Shown: piece after piece, positions 45,601-57,600 of the stretch | Layout of the letters: every line of letters begins with the position of its first letter | How positions within the stretch are numbered: position 1 is the first letter of the stretch | DNA from: Congeria kusceri | Taxonomy: Eukaryota; Mollusca; Bivalvia; Myida; Dreissenidae | Assembly: GCA_027627225.1 (NCBI GenBank) | Contig: CM051040.1 | Span: forward strand, 28,525,634 to 28,589,633 | Reading direction: 5' to 3' | DNA: 64,000 nucleotides | Made by a program: the position numbers and the translations under genes | The notes under the pieces: generated by a model | Told to the model about the DNA's origin: nothing | The model's input: only the letters and a program-made list of their open reading frames with translations | Database searches by the model: none

Positions 45601-48600
45601 GGCGTGGCCAGTTTTGACCCCAGGAGCATCATTTGAACTATCTTTATAGAGGACCACTAGAGGATGCCACATACCAAATATGAAAGCTCTCAACCATGCA
45701 GTTTCAGAGCAGAAGCAGAAGTTTTCACTTTTTAAATCAATTTTTAGCTCTGGTGACCTTATGCAGTGGACCGAAACGATTTGAACAATTTTAAAAGAGG
45801 GTCACCCAAGGATCATTCCTGTGAAGTTTGGTGAAAATCTGCCCAGCGGTTTAGGAGGAGACGTTGTTTGAAAGAAATGTTGACGGACGACGCACGACGG
45901 ACGAAAGGTGATCACAAAAGCTCACCATGAGCATGTTGTGCTCACGTGAGCTAAAAATGGATTGATTGCGTTTGAGCCTTCATAGCCTGTAAAGTACATA
46001 GGGAATAGAATAAAAGGCTATTACTTTTGAACCTTCTTAGCCTGTAAGGTACATAGGGAATAGAATAAAAGGCTATTACTTTTGAACCTTCTTAGCCTGT
46101 AAGGTACATAGGGAATAGAATAAAAGGCTATTACTTTTGAACCTTCTTAGCCTGTAAGGTACATAGGGAATAGAATACTGGATTGATTACTTTTCATAAT
46201 CAGGAGTTGTTTGAACCCTTCCTACCAGCCTTCTTAGCCTATAAATACACAGATATTAATAAGGAGTTGTTTGAACCCTTCCTACCAGCCTTCTTAGCTT
46301 ATAAATACACAGATATTAATCAGGAGTTGTTTGAACCCTTCCTACCAGCCTTCTTAGCCTATAAATACACAGATAATACAGTTTTGAGAGTTCATACATG
46401 TAGCTTGTAATGTACATTTGGAATAGAATATAAGATTGGTTACTGGAATATTGGATTAATTAATTATGACTTCTGAGTGCTATTTTATTTAATGTTAGAC
46501 CAGTAGGCTTCGATAAAAGTTCATGTTCATTTATCATGAAAAAAGTTTTTCAAAGAACATTTGATATATTAAAATAAACACCAGCAATCAGTTTCTGTAG
46601 CCGTTACATTTGTGACTGCAATGTTATTAGGATAGGAGTTTGGTGAAGGTACCAAAAGACCACTGTTAGTTTTTGCAAAGAACTAAAGGTACACAATAAC
46701 CATCAACAGGTAGGGAACATTGTGTGATAGTGTATGAAAAGTATCTGGATGACAAATATTTAAAGCTCACACAATTTAGTGAACAGCAATATAAAACATT
46801 AAAGAGAAAAAAAATACTTATAACAATGATAATGCATACACGTTTGACTACTGGGTATATAAATCTGTTGAGTATTGAAAATGTGCTGTTTTACTGTGTG
46901 TAAACGAGTCAAGGTGAATTAGTCATGACACATTTAGCATAGATCAATTCATTTATAGGAAATTTAGCATAAACATATTAATAACATTATAAGTACATTG
47001 TTATTAACTCTAGCTATACTGCTACCTTTCCAAAGACGACATCTTTAAAGGTACAAAATGAGAATGATACAGAACTTGAACAAGATTTTGAATTCTAAAA
47101 CCTCAAAAGATAATTTAATCTAAAAAGTTAAATCTAGTCCAAGGGTGGGATATCAGTGAATGTCAATGGAAAGTAAGTGATAATTCACGGCACACACACC
47201 TGTTGACCAACCTGTAATGCCTTCCTCACAAAGTCTGACACATACCTGCAAAAAATAACAGGTTTTAAAATAAGCAATACATGTACATGATAATCATTCA
47301 TTGAAGATTCTTACATGACATGCGCAGAGATTTTTATAGACAAAGAACAAAATTCACCGTTGTTAAACTACCAATAATCAACCTGAAAAAATAGTTCTGA
47401 ACCTGTAAAATATAGTTTGCATTGAAATTGCAGAAAATGTGGTCAGGCAATGTTAGAATCAATAATAATTTTCGCATTATGGTTGTTTATTGGCTAATAA
47501 ACAATGATCTGTCATTCTGATACGGAATATATATTAATCTGCTTGCACTAACGCCCTCGTGGTGTAATTCCTACGCATTAAAACTCCAAATCATTGTTTA
47601 TTAGCTGATAAACAACTCTAAATAAAAAATTATTTAGGTAGAAAATGTCTAGGGTTTCTTAACAAATACATGTTGTATCAATCGGTGAAATACATGTCGT
47701 CAGAAACAAAATCCCGTATTATGCTACTCGCTATTTTTCCGATCCCGTATTACTATACTAGCCGGAATACTTTTTTAATGACGTCATCATAGAGTTATGT
47801 AAACAAATATACTCTATACCTACAATGATTAGTCATTATTGTAGTTTTTAATCAAATAAAATAAGGTTAATGCACATTGAAGTTTATCGTGGAATATAAC
47901 AAAAGGAATATTATGCTAGTCAATTGATCCATGAGTATGTATTAGTCTTGTGGCATGCGTTATTTCATACCACACTCGAGGCTCCACCTCTCAAGTGATA
48001 CGTCATCACACAAGCCACTCGACTAGCATAATATTCCATATGTATGAATAACTAATAAATGGTTAATAAATAACAGCTTTCTATGAACTATGAACGACCG
48101 CTCACTTGAAGAGACCATGCAGGGTCTCCAGAAGCGTCTGCAGCATCGACAGAACCACCTTGCTGTCCACGCCCGCCTGCTCCTCACCCGCAAAACACGC
48201 GGCAGACACCTCGAAAAATATCGTGGTGAAGTAGTCTATCAGACCTGTACATATGGAAAACATAAAGAGCCCCGTAAGTTGTCAGACACCTTGAACAATA
48301 TTTTGAAGTAGTCTATCAGACCTGTACATGTGAAAACATTTTGAAGTAGTCTATCAGACCTGTACATGTGAAAACATAAAGAGCCCTGTAATTTGTCAGA
48401 CACCTTGAACAATATTTTGAAGTAGTCTATCAGACCTGTACATGTGAAAACATTTTGAAGTAGTCTATCAGACCTGTACATGTGAAAACATAAAGAGCCC
48501 CGTAAGTTGTCAGACACCTTGAACAATATTTTGAAGTAGTCTATCAGACCTGTACATGTGAAAATATTTTGAAGTAGTCTATCAGACCTGTACATGTGAA

Positions 48601-51600
48601 AACATAAAGAGCCCCGTAATTTGTCAGACACCTTAAAAAATATTTTATTGTGAAGTAGTCTTCCAAACCTCTACATGTGAAAATATTGTGAAGTAGTCTT
48701 CCAAACCTCTACATGTGAAAATAGTGTGAAGTAGTCTTCCAAACCTCTACATGTGAAAATATTGTGAAGTAGTCTTCCAAACCTCTACGTGTGAAAATAT
48801 TGTGAAGTAGTCTTCCAAACCTCTACATGTGAAAATATTGTGAAGTAGTCTTCAAAAACCTCTACATGTGAAGAAACCTCTACATCAAGAGCTCCATAAG
48901 TTCTGAAACTTTTTGTGGGTAATTGAACAACAGCTGTTTATCAAATCACAGTTTATTGCAGACCTATAAAAAGATTCTTATACATTTTAAAGTTTTCCAA
49001 TAAGCCTTTTATTACAGACCTATGAAATGATTCTTATATATTTTCAAGTTTTCCAATTAGCCTTTAATTGCAGACCAAAGAAATAATTTGTACACAGTAT
49101 CAAGTTTTTCACTATAGCCTATCACCATGGCACTGAATGTATGCAATAAAGAGCAGGGACATTCATTTTCTTGTCAAACTTCACTCTTCCCACCCACCAT
49201 GTGACCTTCACACATTCAATGCCTACATGTTAAGGTTTTCTTCATTCATGTATACACCTCCTTATACTGATTCTTTATGCTGGGCCAATATTTGTAAAGA
49301 TTCACGTTATTCTTAACTTGAGATGAAAATTAATTTGAAACACTTTGTTGTGAAACATGCCCATGCTACATACTTTATATTAACACACTTGAAATTATGT
49401 AGCAGCTTCTGTATCAAAATCTTTAAAACAATCTATTCCTTTTCAAAACATCCAACCATTTGATTCTATGTTTTCCACATAACTTATATCCACAATATCC
49501 CCTTTCCCCCATTCTGAGAGCTGCAAATTACCTCTCCCCCAACTCTGATGCCAGAAAATACCCCCTCCCTTACCATGATGAGTTTCAAATGCCCCTGATT
49601 AGATACAAAGGCCCTCCTACCCAACCCTAATGCCAGCAAAATGCCCCCCTCCCCCACCCTGGTTCCAGCAAATGCCCCCATCCCCAACACATACACACAC
49701 TGCTCATAGAGGTCCTTCATGTTGGTCTTCTTGTGTCCTACCAGATAGTTCATGATCGCTGCTATGCTCTGCACACCCATCCCATCTACCACCCCTATCC
49801 CCACTCTACATCACAACACATACACACACTGCTCATAGAGGTCCCTCATGTTGGTCTCTTTGTGTCCTACCAGACAGTTCAGGATCCCTGCTATGTTCTG
49901 CACACCCATCCCATCTACCACCCCCTACCCCACTCTACATCACAACACATACACACACTGCACATAGAGGTCCCTCATGTTGGTCTCCTTGTGTCCTACC
50001 AGACAGTTCAGTATCCCTGCTATGCTCTGCACACCCATCCCATCTACCACCCCCTACCCCCACTCTACATCACAACACATACACACACTGCACATAGAGG
50101 TCCCTCATGTTGGTCTCCTTGTGTACTACCAGACAGTTCAGGATCCCAGCTATGCTCTGCACACCCATCCCATCTACCACCCCCTACCACCACTCTACAT
50201 CACAACACATACACACACTGCTCATAGAGGTGCCTCATGTTGGTCTCCTTGTGTCCTACCAGACAGTTCAGGATCCCAGCTATGCTCTGCACACCCATCC
50301 CATCTACCGCCCCCTACCCCCACTCTACATCACAACACATACACACACTTCTCATAGAGGTCCCTCATGTTGGTCTCCTTGTGTCCTACCAGACAGTTCA
50401 GTATCCCAGCTATGCTCTGCACACCCATCCCATCTACCACCCCCTACCCCACTCTACATCACAACACATACACACACTGCTCATAGAGGTCCCTCATGTT
50501 GGTCTCTTTGTGTCCTACCAGACAGTTCAGGATCCCCGCGATGCTCTGCACACCCATCCCATCTACCACCCCCTACCACCACTCTACATCACAACACATA
50601 CACACACTGCTCATAGAGGTCCCTCATGTTGGTCTCCTTGTGTCCTACCAGACAGTTCAGTATCCCAGCTATGCTCTGCACACCCATCCCATCTACCACC
50701 CCCTACCCCCACTCTACATCACAACACATACACCCACTGCTCATAGAGGTCCCTCATGTTGGTCTCTTTGTTCAGGATCCCTGCTATGTTCTGCACACCC
50801 ATCCCATCTACCACCCCCTACCCCCACTCTACATCACAACACATACACACACTGCTCATAGAGGTCCCTCATGTTGGTCTCTTTGTGTCCTACCAGACAG
50901 TTCAGGATCCCTGCTATGCTCTGCACACCCATCCCATCTACCACCCCCTACCCCCACTCTACATCACAACACATACACACACTGCTCATAGAGGTCCCTC
51001 ATGTTGGTCTCTTTGTGTCCCACCAGACAGTTCAGTATCCCAGCTATGCTCTGCACACCCATCCCATCTACCACCCCCTACCCCCACTCTACATCACAAC
51101 ACATACACACACTGCTCATAGAGGTCCCTCATGTTGGTCTCCTTGTGTCCTACCAGACAGTTCAGGATCCCAGCTATGCTCTGCACACCCATCCCCATCT
51201 ACCACCCCCTACCCCCACTCTACATCACAACACATACACACACTGCTCATAGAGGTCCCTCATGTTGGTCTCCTTGTGCCCCAGCAGACAGTTCAGTATC
51301 CCAGCTATGATCTGCACACCCATCCCATCTACCACCCCCTACCCCCACTCTACATCACAACACATACACACCCTGCTCATAGAGGTCCCTCATGTTGGTC
51401 TCTTTGTGTCCCACCAGACAGTTCAGTATCCCAGCTATGCTCTGCACACCCATCCCCATCTACCACCCCCTACCCCCACTCTACATCACAACACATACAC
51501 ACCCTGCTCATAGAGGTCCCTCATGTTGGTCTCTTTGTGTCCCACCAGACAGTTCAGTATCCCAGCTATGCTCTGCATGGCACTACTCAGAGGGTTGCTT

Positions 51601-54600
51601 TGGTGGTCCTTCAAAAACACACGGTATTAAGTGAGCTTTAGTATAATAAAGTATATACAGTGAGTATTGTTTTCAGATCATGGTTTCCCCCTGCTGCCCC
51701 TCTAGACTGGTCAACACAGAAATGTGGAATATAGTTTGAAATTTAATATATTTTTGCAATTATTCAATTAGAATTAAATAGACTATGCTTAAAAACCTTG
51801 TACAAACCGTTGATTTAGCAAATTATTAGAAAATTTCAACAAACTGGTCTGGCTTTCCACCTTTTTAGCAGCACCCTGTACTTTTTTCAATCCTAGATAT
51901 TTCCCTATACAATGTGGATCCTATGTTCATACTAAATGTTAAGTTCACACACTAACCACTTAATGAGAACAAACACTTAATACAAAAAGATTTCAATGTA
52001 TTGCTGACTGACGTTAACAATAATATAGGTTTCCAGCAAAATACATTTCAAATACCGGTAGTCTAACCATTAGTGTGAAGGAAATAATGAGTACAATGTA
52101 CTAGATACTGTCTCCAATTGCTCACAAAAAGCCAGAATATGCCAAAAAAAACAACCTCAAAAGTCACTGGAATGGATTTTGATGAAAAGAAAAGCAAGGC
52201 ATCAAATCTGCCAAGTAATATTTAAATCCTTCCAGACTTTTAGAAGCTATGGAGTGGAAACAAAAATAATTGACCTTTGACCTTGAATTGTGACCTGGAC
52301 CTTTGACCGACGATCATGGGAGTTGTACGTGACACATCGTCTGGTCATGGGGAATAATAATCTGAGTTATATTAAAATCCTTCCAGGCGTTAAGAAGTAA
52401 TGGAGCGGAAACGAAAATTCATGACCTTTGTTCTTGACTTGTGACCGTGACCTTTGACCGATGAGCATGGGAGTTGTACGCAACACATCGTCTGGTCATG
52501 GGGAATAATAATCAAAAGTTATATTAAAGTCCATCCAGGCATTTAAAAGTTACAGAGCAGAAACAAAATCCAGACGGACGGAAAACCCACCAAACCACCA
52601 CACGGACGGACGGTGCGACTACTAATGCCCTCCTTCGGGGTCATAAAAAGCACACACACAAATTTAAAATTCATTAAGGGCATAACTCCCACAAAAATCA
52701 CTTTACTACAACGAGCCGACAAGATAGGCTTGGCAATCATTAATACCAAGTTTCATTAAGTGTCATAAAAATCTGGCCAACACATTACAGAGCACACTAG
52801 CAAATTTCAGCCCCCTTAAAAGGGCCAGAACTCCCTAAAAAATCATGTGACCAGAAAATGAGTGTGATGTGCACATATTTGGCTTAGTACTCATCATTTT
52901 TACCAGGTTACATCAAAATCGTATTGTAATGTGAACAATCCTTACACCCTAAGTTTTAACACAGGCCACATACCAGTAACACTTGGAAGATGACAGACAC
53001 AAGACCCAGTTGCTGGAACTGCCTGATGAAGCCTCCGTTAGACTCCAGGAGAGCCAGCAGTAACTTCAGTCCATAGAAAGGCAGGGGGTCTTGGTCCAGC
53101 AGAATCTGCTCATAGCTAGAACAAACAACATATACAATGTATATAGTCATAACTGTAAAAATATTTATTGTGGACGGTATTTATAGCATTCAATTCAAAA
53201 ACCTTAAGAATATTTCAAAAATGATCAATTTTCTTAATTTAGTCCATGTGAAAATTAATTTTTGCCAAAAATGAGGTAAATTTTCCAATTTATTTGACAA
53301 ATTATTTTTCAGACACATGTACATGTATGGTGAAGGCTTTTGTTTTGTGTGTACTGCAATGGCAAGGTATTTTGGTCACTTGCAGTAAAGAGTTGTTCAG
53401 AATGTTGCTGTTACATATACCTGACAGATCTTAGTCCTGGGCCCATATCTACAAAGCTCCTTAGTGACAAAGTATTTTTTTCAAATAAAAAAATAAAAAA
53501 ATGCTGAAGTCTGTGGCTGGTTCATTTTAAGTTTATTTTGCTTTAAATGGTTTAATTCTGGTAAAGAATCAACAGATAAGTCTTATTTTACCATATTTCA
53601 AATATAAAACATTGGTTTCACAAAGAAAATTTTATTTGAATTTTTCACTATTAAAAGTATGACTTGAGTTAAGAATTTCCTTAGGACCTTTGTAGATATG
53701 ACCCCTGATATTAGTCTAGAGGCCCATACCCACAAAGCTCCTTAGTGACCGCTGATATAAGTCTAGTGGCCCATACCCACAAAGCTCCTTGGCGACCCCT
53801 GATATTAGTCTAGGGGCCCATACCCACAAAGCTCCTTAGTGACCCCTGATATTAGTCTAGGGGCCCATACCCACAAAGCTCCTTAGTGACCCCTGATATT
53901 AGTCTAGTGGCCCATACCCACAAAGCTCCTTGGTGACCCCTGATATTAGTCTAGGGGCCCATACCCACAAAGCTCCTTGGTGACCCCTGATATTAGTCTA
54001 GGGGCCCATACCCACAAAGCTCCTTGGTGACCCCTGATATTAGTCTAGGGGCCCATACCCACAAAGCTCCTTAGTGACCCCTGATATTAGTCTAGGGGCC
54101 CATACCCACAAAGCTCTTTAGTAACTCCTGATATTAGTCTAGGGGCCCATACCCACAAAGCTCCTTAGTGACTCCTGATATTAGTCTAGGGGCCCATACC
54201 CACAAAGCTCCTTAGTGACCCCTGATATTAGTCTAGGGGCCCATACCCACAAAGCTCTTTAGTAACCCCTGATCTTATTCTAGGGGCCCATACCCACAAA
54301 GCTCCTTAGTGACCCCTGATATTAGTCTAGGGGCCCACACCCACAAAGCTCCTTAGTGACCCTGATCGTAGTCTAGGGGCCCATACCCACAAAGCTCTTT
54401 AGTAGCTCCTGATATTAGTGTAGGGGCCCATACCCACAAAGCTCCTTAGTGACCCTGATATTAGTCTAGGGGCCCATACCAACAAAGCTCCTTAGTGACC
54501 CCTGATATTAGTCTTGGGGCCCATACCCATAAAGCTCCTTAGTGACCCCTGATATTAGTCTATGGGCCCATACCCACAAAGCTCTTTAGTGACCCCTGAT

Positions 54601-57600
54601 ATTATTGTAGGGGCCCATACCCACAAAGCTCTTTAGTAACTCCTGATATTAGTCTAGGGGCCCATACCCACAAAGCTCCTTAGTGACCCCTGATATTAGT
54701 TTAGGGGCCCATACTCCTGATATTAGTCTAGGGACCATACCCACAAAGCTCCTTAGTGACCCCTGATATTAGTTTAGGGGCCCATACCCACAAAGCTCCT
54801 TAGTGACCCCTGATATTATTCTAGGGGCCCATACCCACAAAGCTCTTTAGTAACTCCTGATATTAGTCTAGGGGCCCATACCCACAAAGCTCCTTAGTGA
54901 CTCCTGATATTAGTCTAGGGGCCCATACCCACAAAGCTCCTTAGTGACCCCTGATATTAGTCTAGGGGCCCATACCCACAAAGCTCTTTAGTAACCCCTG
55001 ATCTTATTCTAGGGGCCCATACCCACAAAGCTCCTTAGTGACCCCTGATATTAGTCTAGGGGCCCATACCCACAAAGCTCCTTAGTGAAAACTAAAGTAA
55101 ATTTCTTTAAATCATACAATTTCTTAAGTCTTTGGCTCATTATTTAAAAGTGTATTTTGTCTTTAATGGTTTTAATCTGGTAAAGAATGAATAGATGCTT
55201 CTCATCTCACCATATTTCAAATATAAAATATTGCTTTTCACAAATGAAGTTTTCTTTGAAATGTTCACTTATGTTCAACTAAAGTTAAGATTTTCCTTAG
55301 TAGCTTTGTGGATATGGCCCCTGGTCAAACCTCTGCTGTATAGTCTTACTGTGGGAAGAGCTTCTAAGCTATGATGGAATGACGTTTTCTTTGAAACTTT
55401 CACTTATGTTCGATTTAAGTCAAGATTTTCCATAGTAGCTTTGTGGATATGGCCCCCTGGTCAAACCTCTGTTAGTATAGTCTTACTGTGGGAACAGCTT
55501 CTCGGCTATGATGGAATGCAGTTTCTTTGTGTCGACCTTGGCTACCGTCGTCACGGACTCCTGCGTCAGAAATACTGTGGCCATCTCAGAGAACAGGCTC
55601 AACGACAGAACCCTTGTGTCCCCTAAAACAAATGAACAGGACCTTGCTAGCAGTCACAGGTGCATTGTGTTATCGACGTGGCCGTAATCTGTGGGGCCCA
55701 CAAGGGAGTTTGTGTGTTGGCAGTCACAGGTGCATCGTGTCATCAGTTACACAGTTTACCTATATAATAGGGTATTGTCTGCTGCGCCCGTAGTCCGTGG
55801 GGCCCACAAAGCAGTTTGTGTGTTGGCAGTCACAAGTGCATCGTGTAATCAGTTACACAGTTTACCTATATAAGGTATTGTCTGCTGCGCCCGTAATCGG
55901 TGGGGCCTACAAGGGAGTTTGTATGTTGGCAGTCACAAGTGCATCTTGTGATCAGTTACACAGTTTACCTATATAATATGGGTATTGTCTGCTGCGCCCG
56001 TAATCGGTGGGGCCCACAAAGCAGTTTGTGTGTTGGCAGCCATAGGTGCATCGTGTTATCAGTTACACAGTTTACCTATATAATGTGGGTATTGTCTGCT
56101 GCGCCCGTAATCGGTGGGGCCCACAAGGGAGTTTGTGTGTTGGCAGTCACAAGTGCATTGTGTTATCAGTTACACAGTTTACCTATATAATATGGGTATA
56201 GTCTGCTGCGCCCGTAATTGGTGGGGCCCACAAGGGAGTTTGGGTGTTGGAAGTCGCAGGTGCATCGTGTTATCAGTTACACAGTTTACCTATATAATAT
56301 GGGTATTGTCTGCTGCGCCCGTAATCTGTGGGGCCCACAAGGGAGTTTGTGTGTTGGCAGTCACAGGTACATTGTGTTATCAGTTAAACAGTTTACCTAT
56401 ATAATATGGGTATTGTCTACTGCGCCTGTAATCGGTGGGGCCCACAAAGCAGTTTGTGTGTTGGCAGTCACAGGTGCATCGTGTTATCAGTTACACAGTT
56501 TACCTATATAATATGGGTATTGTCTGCTGCGCCCGTAATCTGTGGGGCCCACAAGGGAGTTTGTTTGTTGGCAGTCACAAGTGCATTGTGTTATCAGTTA
56601 CACAGTTTACCTATATAATATGGGTATTGTCTGCTGCGCCCATTATCGGTGGGGCCCAAAAGGGAGTTTGTGTGTTGGCAGTCACAAGTGCATAGTGTTA
56701 ACAGTTACACAGTTTACCTATATAATATGGGTATTGTCTGCTGCGCCCGTAATCGGTGGGGCCCACAAGGGAGTTTGTGTGTTGGCAGCCATAGGTGCAT
56801 TGTGTTATCAGTTACACAGTTTACCTATATAATATGGGTATTGTCTGCTGTGCCTGTAATCTGTGGGGCCCACAAGGGAGTTTGTGTGTTGGCAGTCACA
56901 GGTGCATCGTGTTATCTGTTATACAGTTTACCTACATTATATAAGGTATTGTCTGCTGCGCCCGTAATATGTGGGAACCCATAAGGGAGTTTATGTGTTG
57001 GATAAAATATGGATATTGAATGTACAATGCCAGTAAATTTCATGTTGCTTAAGAGGGAAAACATTTACTGATTTTAATAACAGCATATTTTTTAGAGTGT
57101 AGCATAGCGTACAGTAAAAATTATATTTATACTAGCAATAAAAGTTTAACAACTGCCTCTATTTCCACCACTATATAAAATATTTCAATGAAATGCCTTC
57201 TGTATTGAAGAATGCTTACTAATAAAATAAGGGTTACTTATCTGAACACAGATACAAAACATCAAAGAAGTTATGTTTTGTCACATGCAGACAATTATCA
57301 TTGTTATATAATCTATAAATAGACGCTCTCCCATTGGTCCGAACAGCCATCGATGACTCAATATAAAAGTGATGTCGCACGGCCTAAACTCATGTCTTAT
57401 GGGCTAAAAATAGATTTGTGGATTTCCCAAAATGTTTACCTGGCTTGCACATAGAAATTCACACACAGCAACGGGAACCAGAACTCTTACCTAAATTCAT
57501 GTTATATGGGATAAAAATAGATTTTTGGAATTCGTCTTTTGGTTCCCGACATGTGCATTCAAAAATGTACAAGTAACAGTGAAACCAGCATTACACAGCG

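Larger units (their letters stand above)
42390..46400. repeat. Dispersed copies of the ULK4 exon 8 acceptor region
   Basis: Exon 8 begins (minus) with GCTAAGAAGGCAGG after CCCACAG; on the plus strand this reads CCTTCTTAGCCTGT followed by a short intron motif (GTACATAGGGAATAGAATA). At least 12 further copies of that junction-plus-intron motif occur at about 42460, 42555, 42605, 43970, 44035, 44090, 45970, 46025, 46085, 46145, 46215, 46280 and 46345. They are interrupted by two other repeats (42990-43930, 44116-45957). Confidence 0.8.

Noticed and set aside
48239..48631. 130-codon minus-strand frame continuous with ULK4 exon 6
   Set aside because: It enters the true exon out of phase and stops at GTC TGA. 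The real exon starts at 48244 in another frame.
49733..51641. Overlapping plus-strand open frames of 80-256 codons rich in P, H, T and S
   Set aside because: They follow the 130-bp ULK4 exon 5 array in the antisense direction. A 130-bp period cycles through three frames, which explains the repeated overlapping frames.
53706..55090. Regular short repeats that could be mistaken for a CRISPR array
   Set aside because: Units are contiguous with no unique spacers, the unit derives from a MITE end, and the genome is animal.
55441..56984. Several plus-strand frames of 60-111 codons
   Set aside because: Shadows of the 107-bp minisatellite and antisense to ULK4 exon 3.
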